From the NCBI GenBank assembly GCA_009823395.1, contig CM020505.1, positions 3,453,129 through 3,517,128 on the forward strand: a stretch of DNA of 64,000 nucleotides, given 5' to 3'. Of the stretch, positions 46,270 to 59,470 are shown one piece after another. The position numbers were made by a program, and so were the translations under genes. The notes beneath the pieces are model-generated. The model made no database searches. It was given only the letters and a program-made list of their open reading frames with translations, and was not told where the DNA came from. The DNA comes from Thamnaconus septentrionalis. Lineage: Eukaryota; Chordata; Actinopteri; Tetraodontiformes; Monacanthidae. Within the stretch, counting starts at the first letter, position 1. Every line of letters begins with the position of its first letter.

Positions 46270-46555
46270 TTTTGTTTTGTTTTGTTGTTGAGTCCTCTTT
46301 GAGATGTAGTCTAACTTTATCTGAACTCAATGGCAACTATTGCACTAATTCAGTCTCGAAAACCTTGCTTATCCCTGCCTCTGCACAATTGACTGTCTTT
46401 GCACATCCGCTCTTGTTGTTTGTATTTGGATTAGCTTAAATGTTTATTGTAATTCCTGTAATTACTGTATAGTTTATTTTTTTTATTGTTTTTAGTGCTA
46501 CAACAGTCTAGTTTCCCAATTTGGGATCAATAAAGTACATCCATTCTATTCTGTC
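46270..46555 (+). mobile_element. LINE 3' tail (L2/CR1-like)
   Basis: Ends with CAGTCTAGTTTCCCAATTTG, then GGGATCAATAAAGTACATCC and a CATTCTATTCTG simple tail. The phrase TTTCCC.(A/T)TTTGGGATCAATAAAGTA with a short tandem tail is characteristic of fish LINE 3' ends. The preceding 200 bp (CTTTGCACATCCGCTCTTGT and AT-rich sequence) fits the 3' untranslated part. It contains AATAAA, so a host gene 3' end is the alternative, but no frame feeds into it. Confidence 0.55.
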
Positions 46556-48988
46556 TATAGTTGGGCCTGTGTGTGTGTGTGTGTGCCTGCATGAGTTTCA
46601 CTGTATGCACGTGCGTGCACGTAAAGGCCTAAATCTTAAAGGACACCACACCTCAGTTCATGTGTGTGTGCAAAAGCCCCAACTGTCAACACAAACACTG
46701 CTGTTAAAGGGCCGCAGCCACAGTGTGCAGCTGGCAGTGTCACGTGACCACCTGTCTTTTGGCAACTGATGTTATCGACCTCAGCGTTGCAGTTAGGCTA
46801 TTGATGCTGTAAGTGTAGTAGTGAGCTAATTGATCATCTGCTTGTTTAACGCTAACATCGCGGAAAACATGGTGGAACTCCACCATGGAGAGGCTCCAGT
46901 GGCAACTGTGCTCTCTTACACACACACACACATACATAGAACTAAACAATCAACCTTCTATTGCAGCCAAGAGTGGTACTGTAACTTTGACCTACGTCAG
47001 CAAACCAATTATGAATATATTATTAATTAATATATTATCAATGTCAATGGCTCAAAGTGTCATGGTTGCAACAGTTGCTTCGCTGTCTCCTGTCCTGCAT
47101 CTGTCAACTCTCTGATCCGCACCTGACCCGGCCTTTGCAATCAAGCACACCTGCTCTTCATCAGCGCCACTCTGCTGCTCTGCTTCTCACACTGTCCCAC
47201 CGTTTTATTCCCTCTGTTTTGTTCTTTTTTTTTTTTTTTTAATTTTGCAATCGGCTCTGTGTGAAGTGAGAGTGAGAGCGAGAAGAAGTACAGAATGTCA
47301 CCGCTCAGCCCGGGGAGAGGGGGGAGCATATGGCAGAGCTGCAAGGAGAAAAAGAAATGCAGTTATCAAACGCTCAGCATCCAATTTACTTCTGTTCTCT
47401 TTCATCAGGTCTGCTCTGCATTCACATCCACGCAGATTACCTGTGTGTGTGTGTGTGTGTGTGCGTGTGTGTGTAAGATGGGAAATTAAAATTAAACTTC
47501 TGCAGGCAGGGCTTTTTTCCCCCCTACTTTATACTCTCCAACCCTCAAACGCGGCCCGGCAATCTCAACCAAAGCTTTGTGTCCCCAAAGTTGTGACATT
47601 GAGAGCTCTGGAACGTTTCACGCCTCCAGTGATTTTTTTTTTCTTTCTTTTTTTTTTTGGTCTTCTTCCTCACTCCTAACTACATTTTGATGGTTTTCCT
47701 GGAAATTGGAGCTTGCTCAGTTTAAGCTGGCAAAAAAACAAACCTCTTCACATGACAGCTGAACGATGTATTCTTACAGGCGTCATTTGCCTCGTGGAAC
47801 TTGGACGTCGATGGGAAATTCGCCGGTGTGTTTCAAAATTCTGGGGTGACTGGAGAGACGTTGCAGTTACCTTACAATGTTACAATATTGAGTTACGTGC
47901 TCCAGCTCAAGACCACTAGTGTTGTGTAAGCTCCTTCCTGGCCTTTTTATCCACACCTTGCAGTCCCACTGGGCCAGAGAAATATGTAGGTTGACCCAGC
48001 AAAGTTTTGTGTTGTGTGAGGAGGGCCGGTAAAAGAGAACCAGCAAAGCTTTTTTTTTTTTTTTTTTTGCTGCTTGTTTTGTTTTGTGTTTTTATTTTTA
48101 AGGCCATCTGCTCTGAAAGCTCAAACGTGAGTGCGTGCGCTGAAGTCATGCACTGCGCTTTGTGAGCGGAGCACAGGGCAAAGTGAAGCAAAGTGTAAGT
48201 AGGCCACAGTTTGAACTCTCCAAGTTCCTCCCTGAGAGGGGGGCACGAGATCACGCCAACTATTATAAATCGAGCTGGGTTGCAAACTGCATTGCGGTGT
48301 GTGTGTGTGCGCGCGCAAGCTAAACATGTTTGTGTGTGACTGGCCGCGTCCTGAAAAAGTATATAGAGGGTGAAAAAGCTCCGCTGGAAGTGCTCTGTTA
48401 AATAAAACTTCACCAGGTGATTGACAAGCCGATGACAAGCTCATGACTCACCTCACACCTGCCGTCATTTGCATGCAGTCTGTGTCTACTTTAGGTGATT
48501 GGCAGCGGAAAACACAATAACTTAGAAGAGTCACGTGTCATTCTTCTGACACACTTCCTCTTACCATACCTGGGTTGCGTGTGATTTATTGCGACATGAC
48601 TTCATGATACGCTGGATGCAGCAGTAATCAGGAGGTGTGAGTCGACACGCAGGGTGACGCAACCGTCTGGGATTTGGAGGGATGTTTACACAGCTAATGA
48701 AATGGAATGGAATGTATTACAATACGGTTCCCAATACGAGCCATATTAAAGCCGATGTCCTGTTTTTATTTAAGCGTTCAATATAATGAATAATTAACTT
48801 TGCCAATGTGATGTCATACACGGGCAACTCCTCGCTCGGTGACTTCACCCTGAGACTGTTTTTCCAACCTCAGTGGCACTTTTTCGGTTTCAGTGTTAAA
48901 AGCGTTTTTTTATGGACAGCTCAATATGTTTTCCAGAGATCTACGACAAGGTTTTGGGGGTGTGGCTCCCGGTTTCGCACGATAGATA
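46556..48988. other. Gene-free stretch
   Basis: TG at about 47443-47475, T runs near 47226-47240, 47633-47660 and 48050-48068, and an octamer ATTTGCAT at 48467-48474 in unique sequence. No splice-consistent exon was recognised. Confidence 0.35.
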
Positions 48989-49006
48989 TAATATGGGACC
49001 TTTTAA
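48989..49006 (+). mobile_element. Second copy of the TTAA-ending repeat terminus
   Basis: TAATATGGGACCTTTTAA, the same as the block at 35807 apart from one extra T. The sequence upstream (48800-48985) is presumably the element body, but shows no clear left end. Confidence 0.35.
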
Positions 49007-49194
49007 GCATTCACATACTAGAGCGAGATGAACACAGCAGTGTTGTAGTTGTGGTTTCTTATGGTGTAATTGCCTTGTTGGATATTCATGCCTGGATTCT
49101 AAGAAGCCTTCAGCCAAGTTTTAAAAAAAAATTATAATTAGTTGCTGTGGAAATAAAACTGACAACGCTCTATAAATTGCATTTTTTTTCCCCC

Positions 49195-49470
49195 CCGTCT
49201 CCAACTTGCTGATAGACCATTTAAGGGCCACTGATCAATTAAAGTCCTTTTGTAGCCTCCCCTGCACCCACACGCGCAAACACACTCATCCCTTTAATGA
49301 GCGGACGGCTAATTAAGACTCAAAAAAGCGAGGGAGTCACTTCTTTTGTGATTGATAGCGCCCATCGCCATCTCTCCCTGCTATTTTGCATTTTAATGTT
49401 CATTAATAAACTTTTATTGTTTTGTTAATTATAATACCACCATCCCCCGCTGAGATAATAAGTGCTATTT
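49195..49470. promoter_or_regulatory. Possible conserved non-coding element
   Basis: Repeat-poor block with GATCAATTAAAG, CTTTAATGAGCGG, GGCTAATTAAGAC, CATTTTAATGTTCATTAATA and TTGTTAATTATAATACC: five homeodomain-type sites in about 230 bp. The sequence is otherwise complex, unlike the AT-rich filler nearby. Confidence 0.32.
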
Positions 49471-49983
49471 CTTCAGAAAGATTTTCTGCTACGCGAAGTG
49501 GGACGACGGACAAATTGGCAGGACGGAGAGGGGACAGAGTGGGCAAAATAGGAAATATTATGATGAGATGATGATGTTTAACAATCTGAAGCTGAAGGAC
49601 TCCCCCTTTTTCGACCCCATGAACAGTTCCTACATAAATAACTCTTGGAACTTTTATCAGAGGATGAAGTGTTTTGCGGCGGAGAATCCATCGAACCCCC
49701 AAACCCATCTTGACGCTCTGTGCTCGTTCTTATTTCAATGAACTGACAAACGGGGTGCGGGCGTGCGTCACTGCTTCCTGTTACAATGAGGAATTTCCTG
49801 GCAAAATTGTGCGGCAGACAGCCAAAGCATCAGATAGCTCAAACGTTTCCTGGTAGCCAGAAATGGCTGATTTAATCAAAGCCCTTGAAATGGTTCCACC
49901 TCTGCTGATAGACAGTTTTTCAGCAGCAGAGATTTTTTTTTTTTTTTGCTTTTGGTTTAACATAAGTCCTGAAAATTAATATA

Positions 49984-49985
<2 letters not shown>
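49471..49985. other. Gene-free stretch
   Basis: A minus-strand frame (49403-49708, 101 codons) overlaps this stretch but is not called. T run near 49930-49944. Confidence 0.35.
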
Positions 49986-50025
<40 letters not shown>

Positions 50026-50042
50026 TGTGTCTGTGTGTGTGC
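49986..50042. repeat. (TG)n microsatellite
   Basis: About 19 TG units, then two TGTC interruptions. Confidence 0.94.
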
Positions 50043-51502
50043 AAGGAGTCTACAGCGGGACAGTAGAGGAGAATGCTGCACTGTCTACCTGATGGTGTGA
50101 TTTTAAGTGCAGCTTTTCTTGTGTCGTCTTGCATTTATGAGCTTATATAAATGTATGTCCTCAACGAGTGTGCGCACGTGCGCGTGCACGAGCACCCCTC
50201 TGGTCACTTAAAAAGGTGCGTGCATGTATGCCGTGGCCCTCGGGGTCCTCGGCTGGGGACACGCATGATGGATCGTGGAGGCCGGTTGATAGCGCCATTA
50301 CTCACTGACACACCCACACCCACACACACAGACACACACACACACATATGCACACACTGGTCCACACTGGCCTGACACCTGTTCCCCGTGGGGGTGTGTC
50401 CTCCCCTGAGGCCGCCGCCCCAGAGAGGGACGCAAAACCCCAAATTGTTCTGCGCGGCACCAACTCTGAGTGGAGTTTGAGAGGAAGGTAAAAACTTTGC
50501 AGGACGTTTTTTCCCTCTGCTGTTTCCACCTCAGTTTCTTGTCTCTCGCTCGTCGCTTGATCTTTTTCCCTAAACGCGGCGCTAACTTCTGGATCACGGA
50601 AACGTGACCTGACGTATGTCGTCAGTTTTGGAAACAGCTGTCATTTTCTGCTCTGCCCTCTTTCCTCGCAAATGAGTATTTAACTGAGCGCGCCGCAAGC
50701 GCATGTGGCTGCGCTGTTATTTTCGTAACAACGAAGATCTCAAAATAGTCATGTGTTGGTTATAAAAGAACACAATGAACCTCATTCAGTTATAAGGCTG
50801 CGCTGTTGGGATGACACTCCGGCATTCACAGGAAATCATTTTAGCCGTACAGACGGTTACGAGAATACGAGAATGATATTGTTTGGATTAAAAGCTTTAA
50901 CAGACAGTAATCTCCAAAATCTTGATGTTTTTTTTTTTGTCAACACTTCACAACCAAATCAAGCAGTTTGACTGAGACTGGACTGTCCCTCGGACAATTA
51001 ATGCATGTTGGGGTCAAAACACTTACTACCACTGGACTGTGACTTATCCTGTTTAAGATTTAAATAATTGATAGATTCCAGCAGTGGTTCGTTAAACCCC
51101 ACAAGTCTATTGTTTCTTGATTTTTGTTATGCTCCTTAAACTATGCATAGCAAATAAGAGATAAATGCTAAAATGTTATAAGAGAGAGATCATGTTGTGA
51201 TGAATTTTGTTCTCTTTCTTTAAATAATTTAAGGGCCAAGTAAAATGTCGGGTTTTAATACTTATGTAGTACAGGTAAAAGTGTTCATAAATAGATAAAT
51301 ATAAAAAGTAAAGGGGGTTAAAATGTTGAAATGTATGCTTTTCATTGTGCGGTAAAGTCATGTATAACTTCATTGGTTAAAAATAATAATAATAATAAAT
51401 GTTAAAATTGCCAATGTCTTCTTTAATTTTTTTAATGTGGTGAAAGTATGTTTATGTTAAAATGGTATCTTTCTGGGGGGGATGTTAACAAAAAAAAGGG
51501 AG
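50043..51502. other. Gene-free stretch
   Basis: Contains CA at about 50307-50345, a CpG-bearing patch (about 50400-50600) and AT-rich unique sequence from 50720. No exon was recognised. Confidence 0.35.
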
Positions 51503-51568
51503 AGAAGAAGAAGAAGAAGAAGAAGAAGAAGAAGAAGAAGAAGAAGAAGAAGAAGAAGAAGAAGAAGA
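51503..51568. repeat. (GAA)n trinucleotide array, about 21 units
   Basis: Perfect AAG/GAA run of about 65 bp, homopurine on this strand and capable of triplex formation. GAA arrays are a known class of unstable repeat. Confidence 0.96.
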
Positions 51569-53209
<1,641 letters not shown>

Positions 53210-53369
53210 GGGCGACGGAGGTCTGAAGTGATTCGGGGATTAAGAGTTCAGGGAAGAAAAGGGGGGAAAGAAGGCGGTGGCGGCAGATGAGAGCGTAGAT
53301 ACTGGGAGATGAGGTGAGGTCCGGGTTGAGAGTTTGGCGCCTCAGGTTTCCTTTTCCCCTCTGCCACTT

Positions 53370-53502
53370 CACTCTCTCTCTCTCTCTCTCACTCTCTCTC
53401 TCTTTCTTTCTTCCCACCCCATTCCTACTTCTTGTCCCATCTCACAGCACCACAACCCCTCCTTCTCCTCTTCCTCCTCCTACCAACCCCACCTCGGCCC
53501 CG

Positions 53503-53571
<69 letters not shown>

Positions 53572-53580
53572 ACTCTCACT
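53370..53580. repeat. Two (CT)n arrays with (CACTCT)n tail
   Basis: CT at about 53371-53404 and about 53508-53565, the latter followed by CACTCT repeats to 53580. Pyrimidine-rich DNA lies between them. Confidence 0.93.
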
Positions 53581-53599
53581 CTGTGTCCTTCTGTGCAGG

Positions 53600-54280
53600 G
53601 GGTTGAGGCGCTGAACAGATTATGGCATAATTAAGGCGCTAAAGCAGCACATTATCCACCTGGTGGCTTATCCGGGGTGGCTAGCACCGTGGCTAGGCTA
53701 ATCAGCCGCTCTGTGTGTGTGTGTGTGCGTGTCGCCAACAGCCAGCATTGGGGCCCATCTCACCTGATTAAGGCCTCTTATAGGGATGTGTTAAAAGCAT
53801 TAGGTGAGGACAGGAGCGTAATTCGTCATGTTTTAAGGCCGCAAATCCAATCGGAGATTAGGAGGCAGCCGAATGAGCGCGCACGCGCACACCTCCGCTA
53901 ACTGGAGGGCTGGTCATTCCTCCCCGACTCTCCCGTCCCGTCTCCACGGACGTAAATTCCCCTTTATTTGTTTGAGCTCTTTCGCTCTTCCCCGGGTTTT
54001 TGGCCCCGAGTGTGTCAAAACCGAGCGACAACTCCTCACTGGGAAAAATTGAGGATAATTGCGCAAACAGATCTGACAATGCGATCAAAGAGCACAACAG
54101 TGTACTTGGCAGAGAAGCAGCTGATATTATTAGGGATGAGAGGAGCACTAAGTGTGCGGCGAAATACCACAGAGAGTCGTTTTATACCTTCAGACTTTAT
54201 TAAAGCTAATAGGTTTATATATACGTCCCCGAGGCTGCTCAATTCATTAGTTGTAACCGTTAGGAACTGTTAGGCGCACA
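53600..54280. promoter_or_regulatory. Possible conserved non-coding element block
   Basis: Complex sequence with GGCATAATTAAGGCGC (53624), CACCTGATTAAGGCC (53761), GATAATTGCGC and GATATTATTAGGG sites, and a segment (54110-54260) of balanced, non-repetitive composition. A short TG array (about 53713-53731) interrupts it. Confidence 0.27.
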
Positions 54281-56592
54281 ACAAAGTCAGGGCACTTAGT
54301 GGGAGGGAAGAGGAGGAGCGGGAGGGGGAGGAGGAGGAGGAGGAGGAGAGCGTCATCTGCATGCGTGTATCCAGAGATGCACCATTAAAACCAGAGCGGG
54401 CTAATGAATCTGGATAGACTGTTTGTCCCGACATTTCTAAGCAGCGCAAGAGAAAAAGACTGGGTACTTGAAGTGCTACACAATATAAGTGTGGAAAATC
54501 TACACTGAAGATTTGGTGAAAATATACTTTAAAAGGTTAAACTAAAAAAATAATTCTGCACGATACCATTATGACTTTGAAAATATAATAACAAAGCAGA
54601 TATGAATATAAAAAAGTAATATATAAATGACTACGTCTGACGTGAAATGGCTGCTTTAACATCAACAACAATTATCAGTGTATTTCTGCTTCTATTTCTC
54701 TCTATTGTTTTAGCAGCAATTTCTATTATTGAAACAATAATGTGGCATCAAAGTAACTGTGTCTTATTCTTTTTACTCATTATATGAATCTTCGATTTAA
54801 AATACAAATACAGATGTTTGCTTTTTTAAAAAGACTTTTCCAGTTTTAACAGCTGGGAGTTGCCCGGTGTTGCAACTTCAGCTGATATCTGACAAAGTCC
54901 ACGTTCGACAGCAACTGTCTTGTAGTTTTTGCAGCGAAGCCGTGGCGGAACAAAGAATCATCTAATCAGAAAACTTGAAAGAGGAAAGAAAAGCCGACTG
55001 GAAGTGCTGGAGCGTCTTTGTCAAGGGCGCTGGCTTTATTTTCATACACTGCTGACACGCTTAACAGTAAGAGTGAGTGCTACAAAGCCGTGTGTGTGTG
55101 TGTGTGTGTGTGTGTGTCCTTATATGTGAGAGACACCTTGAGGGGCTCTGAAGGTGATGATGGTCAAGTCAAAGCTTGTTTGAGGAATAAACAAGATGAG
55201 CAATTTTAAATATAACATTCTAACATGTTTAGCCCATGTCATTTATCAGAGATAATTAGGAAAAAGTGGAAAATTTGAAATGGAAACTTTAAGACAACAT
55301 CAACCGAAATGTGACTCGTCTGGAATAAAAACGTTGGAAATGGTTTTCATGTTTCATTTTCTTATTATTTGTAATTTTTCCTGCCATAGTGTCCTTGAGC
55401 AACGGACTGAATGGTGCCCTGCTGCTGCCCAGGAATGGCATTTTGTTGCAAACCTTTTCCTTTAACCTACATCAGGTCAAATCAAATGAAATAATTTACG
55501 TCACAGAATGAAAATGTAAACTGGCCGATGACGTCACAAGAAAAGTAGCTGGGGAAAAATTGTTAAAGGAAGCAGGTTTTCAACGCTGGATTTAAAATGT
55601 TCATTAATAGGAGGATGTGGAGAGGAAATTCAGTGTGAAAACAGCATTATTTTTTTTTTGTCGTTTTCCTGAAACACTAGCAGCTCAGGTAGCAGCTCAA
55701 ATAAGTACAATTAAACATGCGTCAATACAGAAATGCTGAGTGATCGTCAAGGCCTCCTTTTGTTTAAAAAAGAAAATAACAGTGCAACATATGCTGCCAA
55801 AATGTTCTGCAATGTATTAAGTATTATTTTTTTATTTTGTAAATCTAGCAATCTGGCTGTTTTCATTTCAGTGCATGCACTGTATATTTTATACAAACCC
55901 AATTTTTAAAGTGAGTTTCTGACGGTCGAAATTAAGATCTGTACTGTCACTATACACACTGGTAGGCACCAGGTGTTAACCTTAACTTTGTAACTTTTTT
56001 TTATTCTTTTATTTTGTTCAGCCAGCACTATTAATGTTTGGACTCGTAAAATAAAGAAGACTTTTTATTTGTAAGTTGATTTTTTTTTTTTTTTTCAGTT
56101 TTAATTAATCATGCCACGTATGCGTTTGCAGCATGGACCTCTGCGTGTTATATTGTCGCATCAGTACGTCTATTTTTAGTGGAAATTCTTCTTTCCCAGA
56201 TGAAGGTCATTGCCACAAAAAAAAAAAAAAAACGGAGTGAGTTGAAGCCCCGAAACACCTCCATCCAAACGCTGGGCTGAAACTAACAACGCATACGAGC
56301 GACGACTCACTGAAATTAAATGAAATGCAGCTTAACGAGAAAAACTCCGTCGTCATCACATTATTTATTTAGCGCGACTAACGCAGCGTTTTTGTCTCCA
56401 ATTACAGTGTAATTACACTGTAACTACATGCAGGACTAACGCAATGTGACACAGCTGCTCGCAGCCAGCGGACCAGTTATTAGCCTGACCTTGACTGTGT
56501 TTGCTAATCACGCCGTCAGACGGGGTGACGCCACCTGTCCCGCATCTTCATGGAGCCTCCTGGAGGATCTTCCAAGTCGGCGTCCTCTGTCG
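54281..56592. other. Gene-free AT-rich stretch
   Basis: GAGGAGG run at about 54308-54345, TG at about 55090-55116, A/T runs near 56080-56095 and 56216-56232. No exon or mobile element was recognised. Confidence 0.35.
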
Positions 56593-56967
56593 CAGGCATG
56601 GGCAAAGTACGGCCCGGGGGCCACATGCGGCCCATTGAGCTTTTTAATCCGGCCCGCCGAACTTGAAGAAATTAAATTAATAGTAAGTAAGACATTAAAT
56701 AGCTGTATTTCATCCACTTTTTTCAATGTTTTAAGAGTCATTTCAATAAAGAGCTGAATACGTTGGCGCTTCAAAGACACTGATTTTGTTGTAACGCTTT
56801 TGTTTATTTTCAATTGACATTAAAGAACGTGTTTTCTACATCATATATTTTTTTCTCCTCTGAGGTGGGTCACCTCCTCCATCCATCCATCTGCTCCTGC
56901 TCCGGCCCCCTCTGTCAAATTGTAGAACACATTGTGGCACACCAGTCAAAAAGTTTGCCCACCTAGT
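56593..56967 (-). mobile_element. Short hAT-like family, copy 4 (full-length)
   Basis: One end is CAGGCATGGGCAAAGTACGG, running into CCCGGGGGCC. The other is GTCAAAAAGTTTGCCCACCT, the reverse complement of the start of copy 3. All internal blocks of copies 1-3 are present inverted (CATCCATCCATCTGCTCCTG, TTTTCAATTGACATTAAAGA). Flanking 8-mers are too diverged for a firm target duplication; TCTGTC on the left and TCTATC on the right is the best match. No transposase frame. Confidence 0.68.
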
Positions 56968-57158
56968 ATCTATCTATCATGAATTCACATCTAAATGCAA
57001 GGACAAACAATTAAGGGTATAACATTTACATCGGATGTTTCATGATATTTAGCGAAAGTCATCTTAATTTTGTATTTTTTTTTCCCTATCAATTATCACA
57101 CTATAAAATTGTCATCCTGTTTTGTTTTTTTTAAATTTCTACCTGGTTTATTGTTCAG
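56968..57158. other. Short gene-free stretch
   Basis: AT-rich unique sequence ending in the T-rich tract that precedes the exon-like interval at 57159. Confidence 0.35.
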
Positions 57159-57269
57159 GTTTCAAGACGTGAACCTGTTGCTCTGGACGATGATTATTTC
57201 AGCTGCACAGGCCTCGGCACAATCTCGGCTGCAGAACGAAACACCTTTTGGAGCTGCAGGAGCTTCCGG
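57159..57269 (+). CDS. Possible internal exon, unconfirmed
   Basis: A T-rich tract and TTATTGTTCAG (57148-57158) are followed by 111 bp and a GTGAGT consensus donor at 57270. The length is a multiple of three. In frame 1 it is open throughout (VSRREPVALDDDYF, then Ser/Thr/Cys-rich); the second frame is also open to the donor. Both splice sites are strong, but no neighbouring exon was found and no family recognised. A non-coding RNA exon is equally possible. Confidence 0.27.
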
Positions 57270-57576
57270 GTGAGTTTTGCAATCAGCCGAATGCGAGAGT
57301 CGTCTCGGCTCCGCTTGTCTCAGTGATCTATCGCCCCTCTTTTTTTGGGTGGCGGCGGTGATGGGTTGAAGGGAAGTGGAGTGTGTGTGTGTGTGTGGGG
57401 GGGGGTCAGTTTAGAACTTTAGTTTGTGTGTGTGTGGCTCCTGTGTAGCTATTCTGGTGCTGAATGTGCTGGATGACTCTGTCTGCCGGCTCAAAGACAA
57501 AGAAGGACGGTCATTAGACTATTCTGTAACATCAGGTACTGTACACCTCTGTCTCTGTCGCTCCGTGTCTTCCTGA
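57270..57576. other. Gene-free stretch
   Basis: Contains a TG/G run (about 57382-57406). Nothing else was recognised. Confidence 0.35.
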
Positions 57577-57618
57577 GCGCTCTCTCCCTCTCTCTCTCCC
57601 TCTCTCTCTCTCTCTCTC

Positions 57619-57650
<32 letters not shown>
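57577..57650. repeat. (CT)n array adjoining a (CA)n array
   Basis: CT-rich run to about 57619, then about 14 CA units to about 57648. Confidence 0.92.
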
Positions 57651-57651
<1 letters not shown>

Positions 57652-58099
57652 CGTGTTTCTGCTGCGCTGCAGGCCCGCGTTCCGTCAGACTGCCGCCTCA
57701 TTCCCTGGCGTGGAGCGCCATCTGCAGGTCCCGTGAGCCACTGCGCTTCACCTCCCGTCTGCCGCCGCTGTTTCAAGAATAGACAAACAATATTTTTAGA
57801 TGCGGCGACGCGCTCCAGGGGGGAAGCACAGTTGAATGATGGCTGTGATGTTTGATTAGTGTCTCTCTCTCTCTCACACACACACACACATGCACATCGT
57901 GTTTAAAATAACTATAATAAAATGTTGTGCTCTCCATTTACTATTAATTGGTCCCTGGTGCAGAGTTTGCTGTTGCTGCAAGAACTGAAATAATCTCATT
58001 TACAATAATAAGCATTTATGATTCAGTTATTGACGCTTCCCTTACATCCACCGGCCTTTACTGGGATGAAAATAACTATATGCTTTCAGCTTAAAGTCT
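57651..58099. other. Gene-free stretch
   Basis: CpG-bearing to about 57825, with a CT/CA run near 57861-57890. No exon was recognised. Confidence 0.35.
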
Positions 58100-58300
58100 T
58101 CAGGCCAGTTTATGTACTATTCTTGGCACAAGGGCAATTTCGGTCTATCTGAAAGTGACGCGTTTGGGGCATTTGCTTCGAATGGGCACAGAATTATTCC
58201 GAGTGCTTGGGTGGACGCAGCAATCGCCATTAGTGGAGCTGCTTTTCTCTGCTATTTGCCGGCTCTCACAATCAGGCTGTTATATTTGTTAAAGTGATGA
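58100..58300. promoter_or_regulatory. Possible conserved non-coding element
   Basis: Complex, repeat-free 200 bp with AGCAATCGCCATTAGTGGAG and CAGAATTATTCC. A + frame of 61 codons crosses it without splice context, so it is not called as coding. Confidence 0.27.
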
Positions 58301-58328
58301 ATGAGTTTGCCCATTTCATTCTTCATCA

Positions 58329-58333
58329 TGTGT

Positions 58334-58368
<35 letters not shown>
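58329..58368. repeat. (TG)n microsatellite
   Basis: TG run of about 40 bp with one TATG interruption. Confidence 0.93.
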
Positions 58369-58370
<2 letters not shown>

Positions 58371-58853
58371 CCTCAGCCTTCTCAAAGTCATTGTTTCCCT
58401 GGAGAGGGGTCAGTGTGCTGGTCAAAGCTTTCTGCTGCCACGCTCACCTCCTGCCGCTGACCACAGGGAGGGCAGGGGTGGCCGAGCGGGGGGGACCCGT
58501 TCGCTTAAACCTAAAATAGAAGCATATTAAACATTGTGAAGTGCCTCTTACGTCTTTGCCCCTGCAGTAACTTCATTTTCTAATTTCTAATTGATTTTTT
58601 TTTTTTTTTAACGCACTGAAGAGAAAGATACGTTGAGCGGTGATGCATTTTATTTCTGTGTACTTGGTCATTTGACTGTAAAGTTCAGTTGTCTGTTGTT
58701 GAGGTAAAAACAATGAGAGTGAAAAGTTTTTAAATGCAGAGGACCCAGACAGGAACAGGACATGGATTAAGTTTTTAATGAATCCGGTAAATATGGATTC
58801 CAGAAATATTCAAAGTAGAACTGCCACCTGGGCAAGAGGGAAAAAAATAGTGC

Positions 58854-58854
<1 letters not shown>
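58369..58854. other. Gene-free stretch
   Basis: Contains a T run near 58596-58610. A GGGTGGCCGAGCGGG phrase near 58475 resembles a tRNA D-arm, but no tRNA can be built from it. Confidence 0.35.
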
Positions 58855-58900
<46 letters not shown>

Positions 58901-59039
58901 ATTATCACGCTCAAGCCTGTCATGGGGGTTGAGTGTGTGCCCCCCTCTCCCCAGTTCGCTCGCTGCCCCTAGAACAATTTCAATTTTAATGGCTTTTACT
59001 ATGTATCTGAAGCACAGGAGACACGGGAAAGAAAGGGCA

Positions 59040-59071
<32 letters not shown>

Positions 59072-59078
59072 GCACACA
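58855..59078. repeat. Two (CA)n arrays
   Basis: CA at 58855-58898 (about 22 units) and about 59040-59079, the latter interrupted by GTGCGCG. Confidence 0.93.
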
Positions 59079-59365
59079 CAGAAGATAGAGCCATCAAAAT
59101 ATGAAGGCCACCGACCGACAGACACACAGACATCCCCGGAGCATCTTGTAATTATCCCCGTGGACGCGTGCCTCTAGACGGGCTCGGCACCCCCCCCACC
59201 ACCACCACCTCCTCCTCCTCCCAAGCCTCGAGCACTCACCCCACCTCCCACCTCTATCATCCCTCCATCCTGCCACTAACCCCTCCGCTGCTAATTTCAT
59301 CCCAGGGATTAGCCGCCGCCGCGCTTGTCAGCCTTATAATGTTCGTGGTGGGTGAGGATGGCGAG

Positions 59366-59470
59366 GCTGGTGGTGCTGGTGGGTCTGGTGGTGCTGGTGG
59401 AGCTGGTGGAGCTGGTGGAGCTGGTGGGTCTGGTGGTGCTGGTGGGTCTGGTGGGTCTGGTAGTGCTGCT
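59366..59470. repeat. 9-bp minisatellite, about 11 units
   Basis: Tandem units of the form (G/T)CTGGTGG(T/G/A). On the + strand one frame encodes Gly-Gly-Ala/Ser repeats and another Leu-Val-rich repeats, so frames here are artefacts of the 9-bp period. No splice context. A GGC/GGT-rich strand of this kind can also form G-rich structures. Confidence 0.9.

Noticed and set aside
49403..49708. 101-codon minus frame with protein-like hydrophobic composition
   Set aside because: No splice signals or family, and it overlaps a block that looks more like a conserved non-coding element.
58470..58500. GGGTGGCCGAGCGGG as a tRNA D-arm
   Set aside because: No T-arm box or cloverleaf could be drawn in the surrounding 80 bases.
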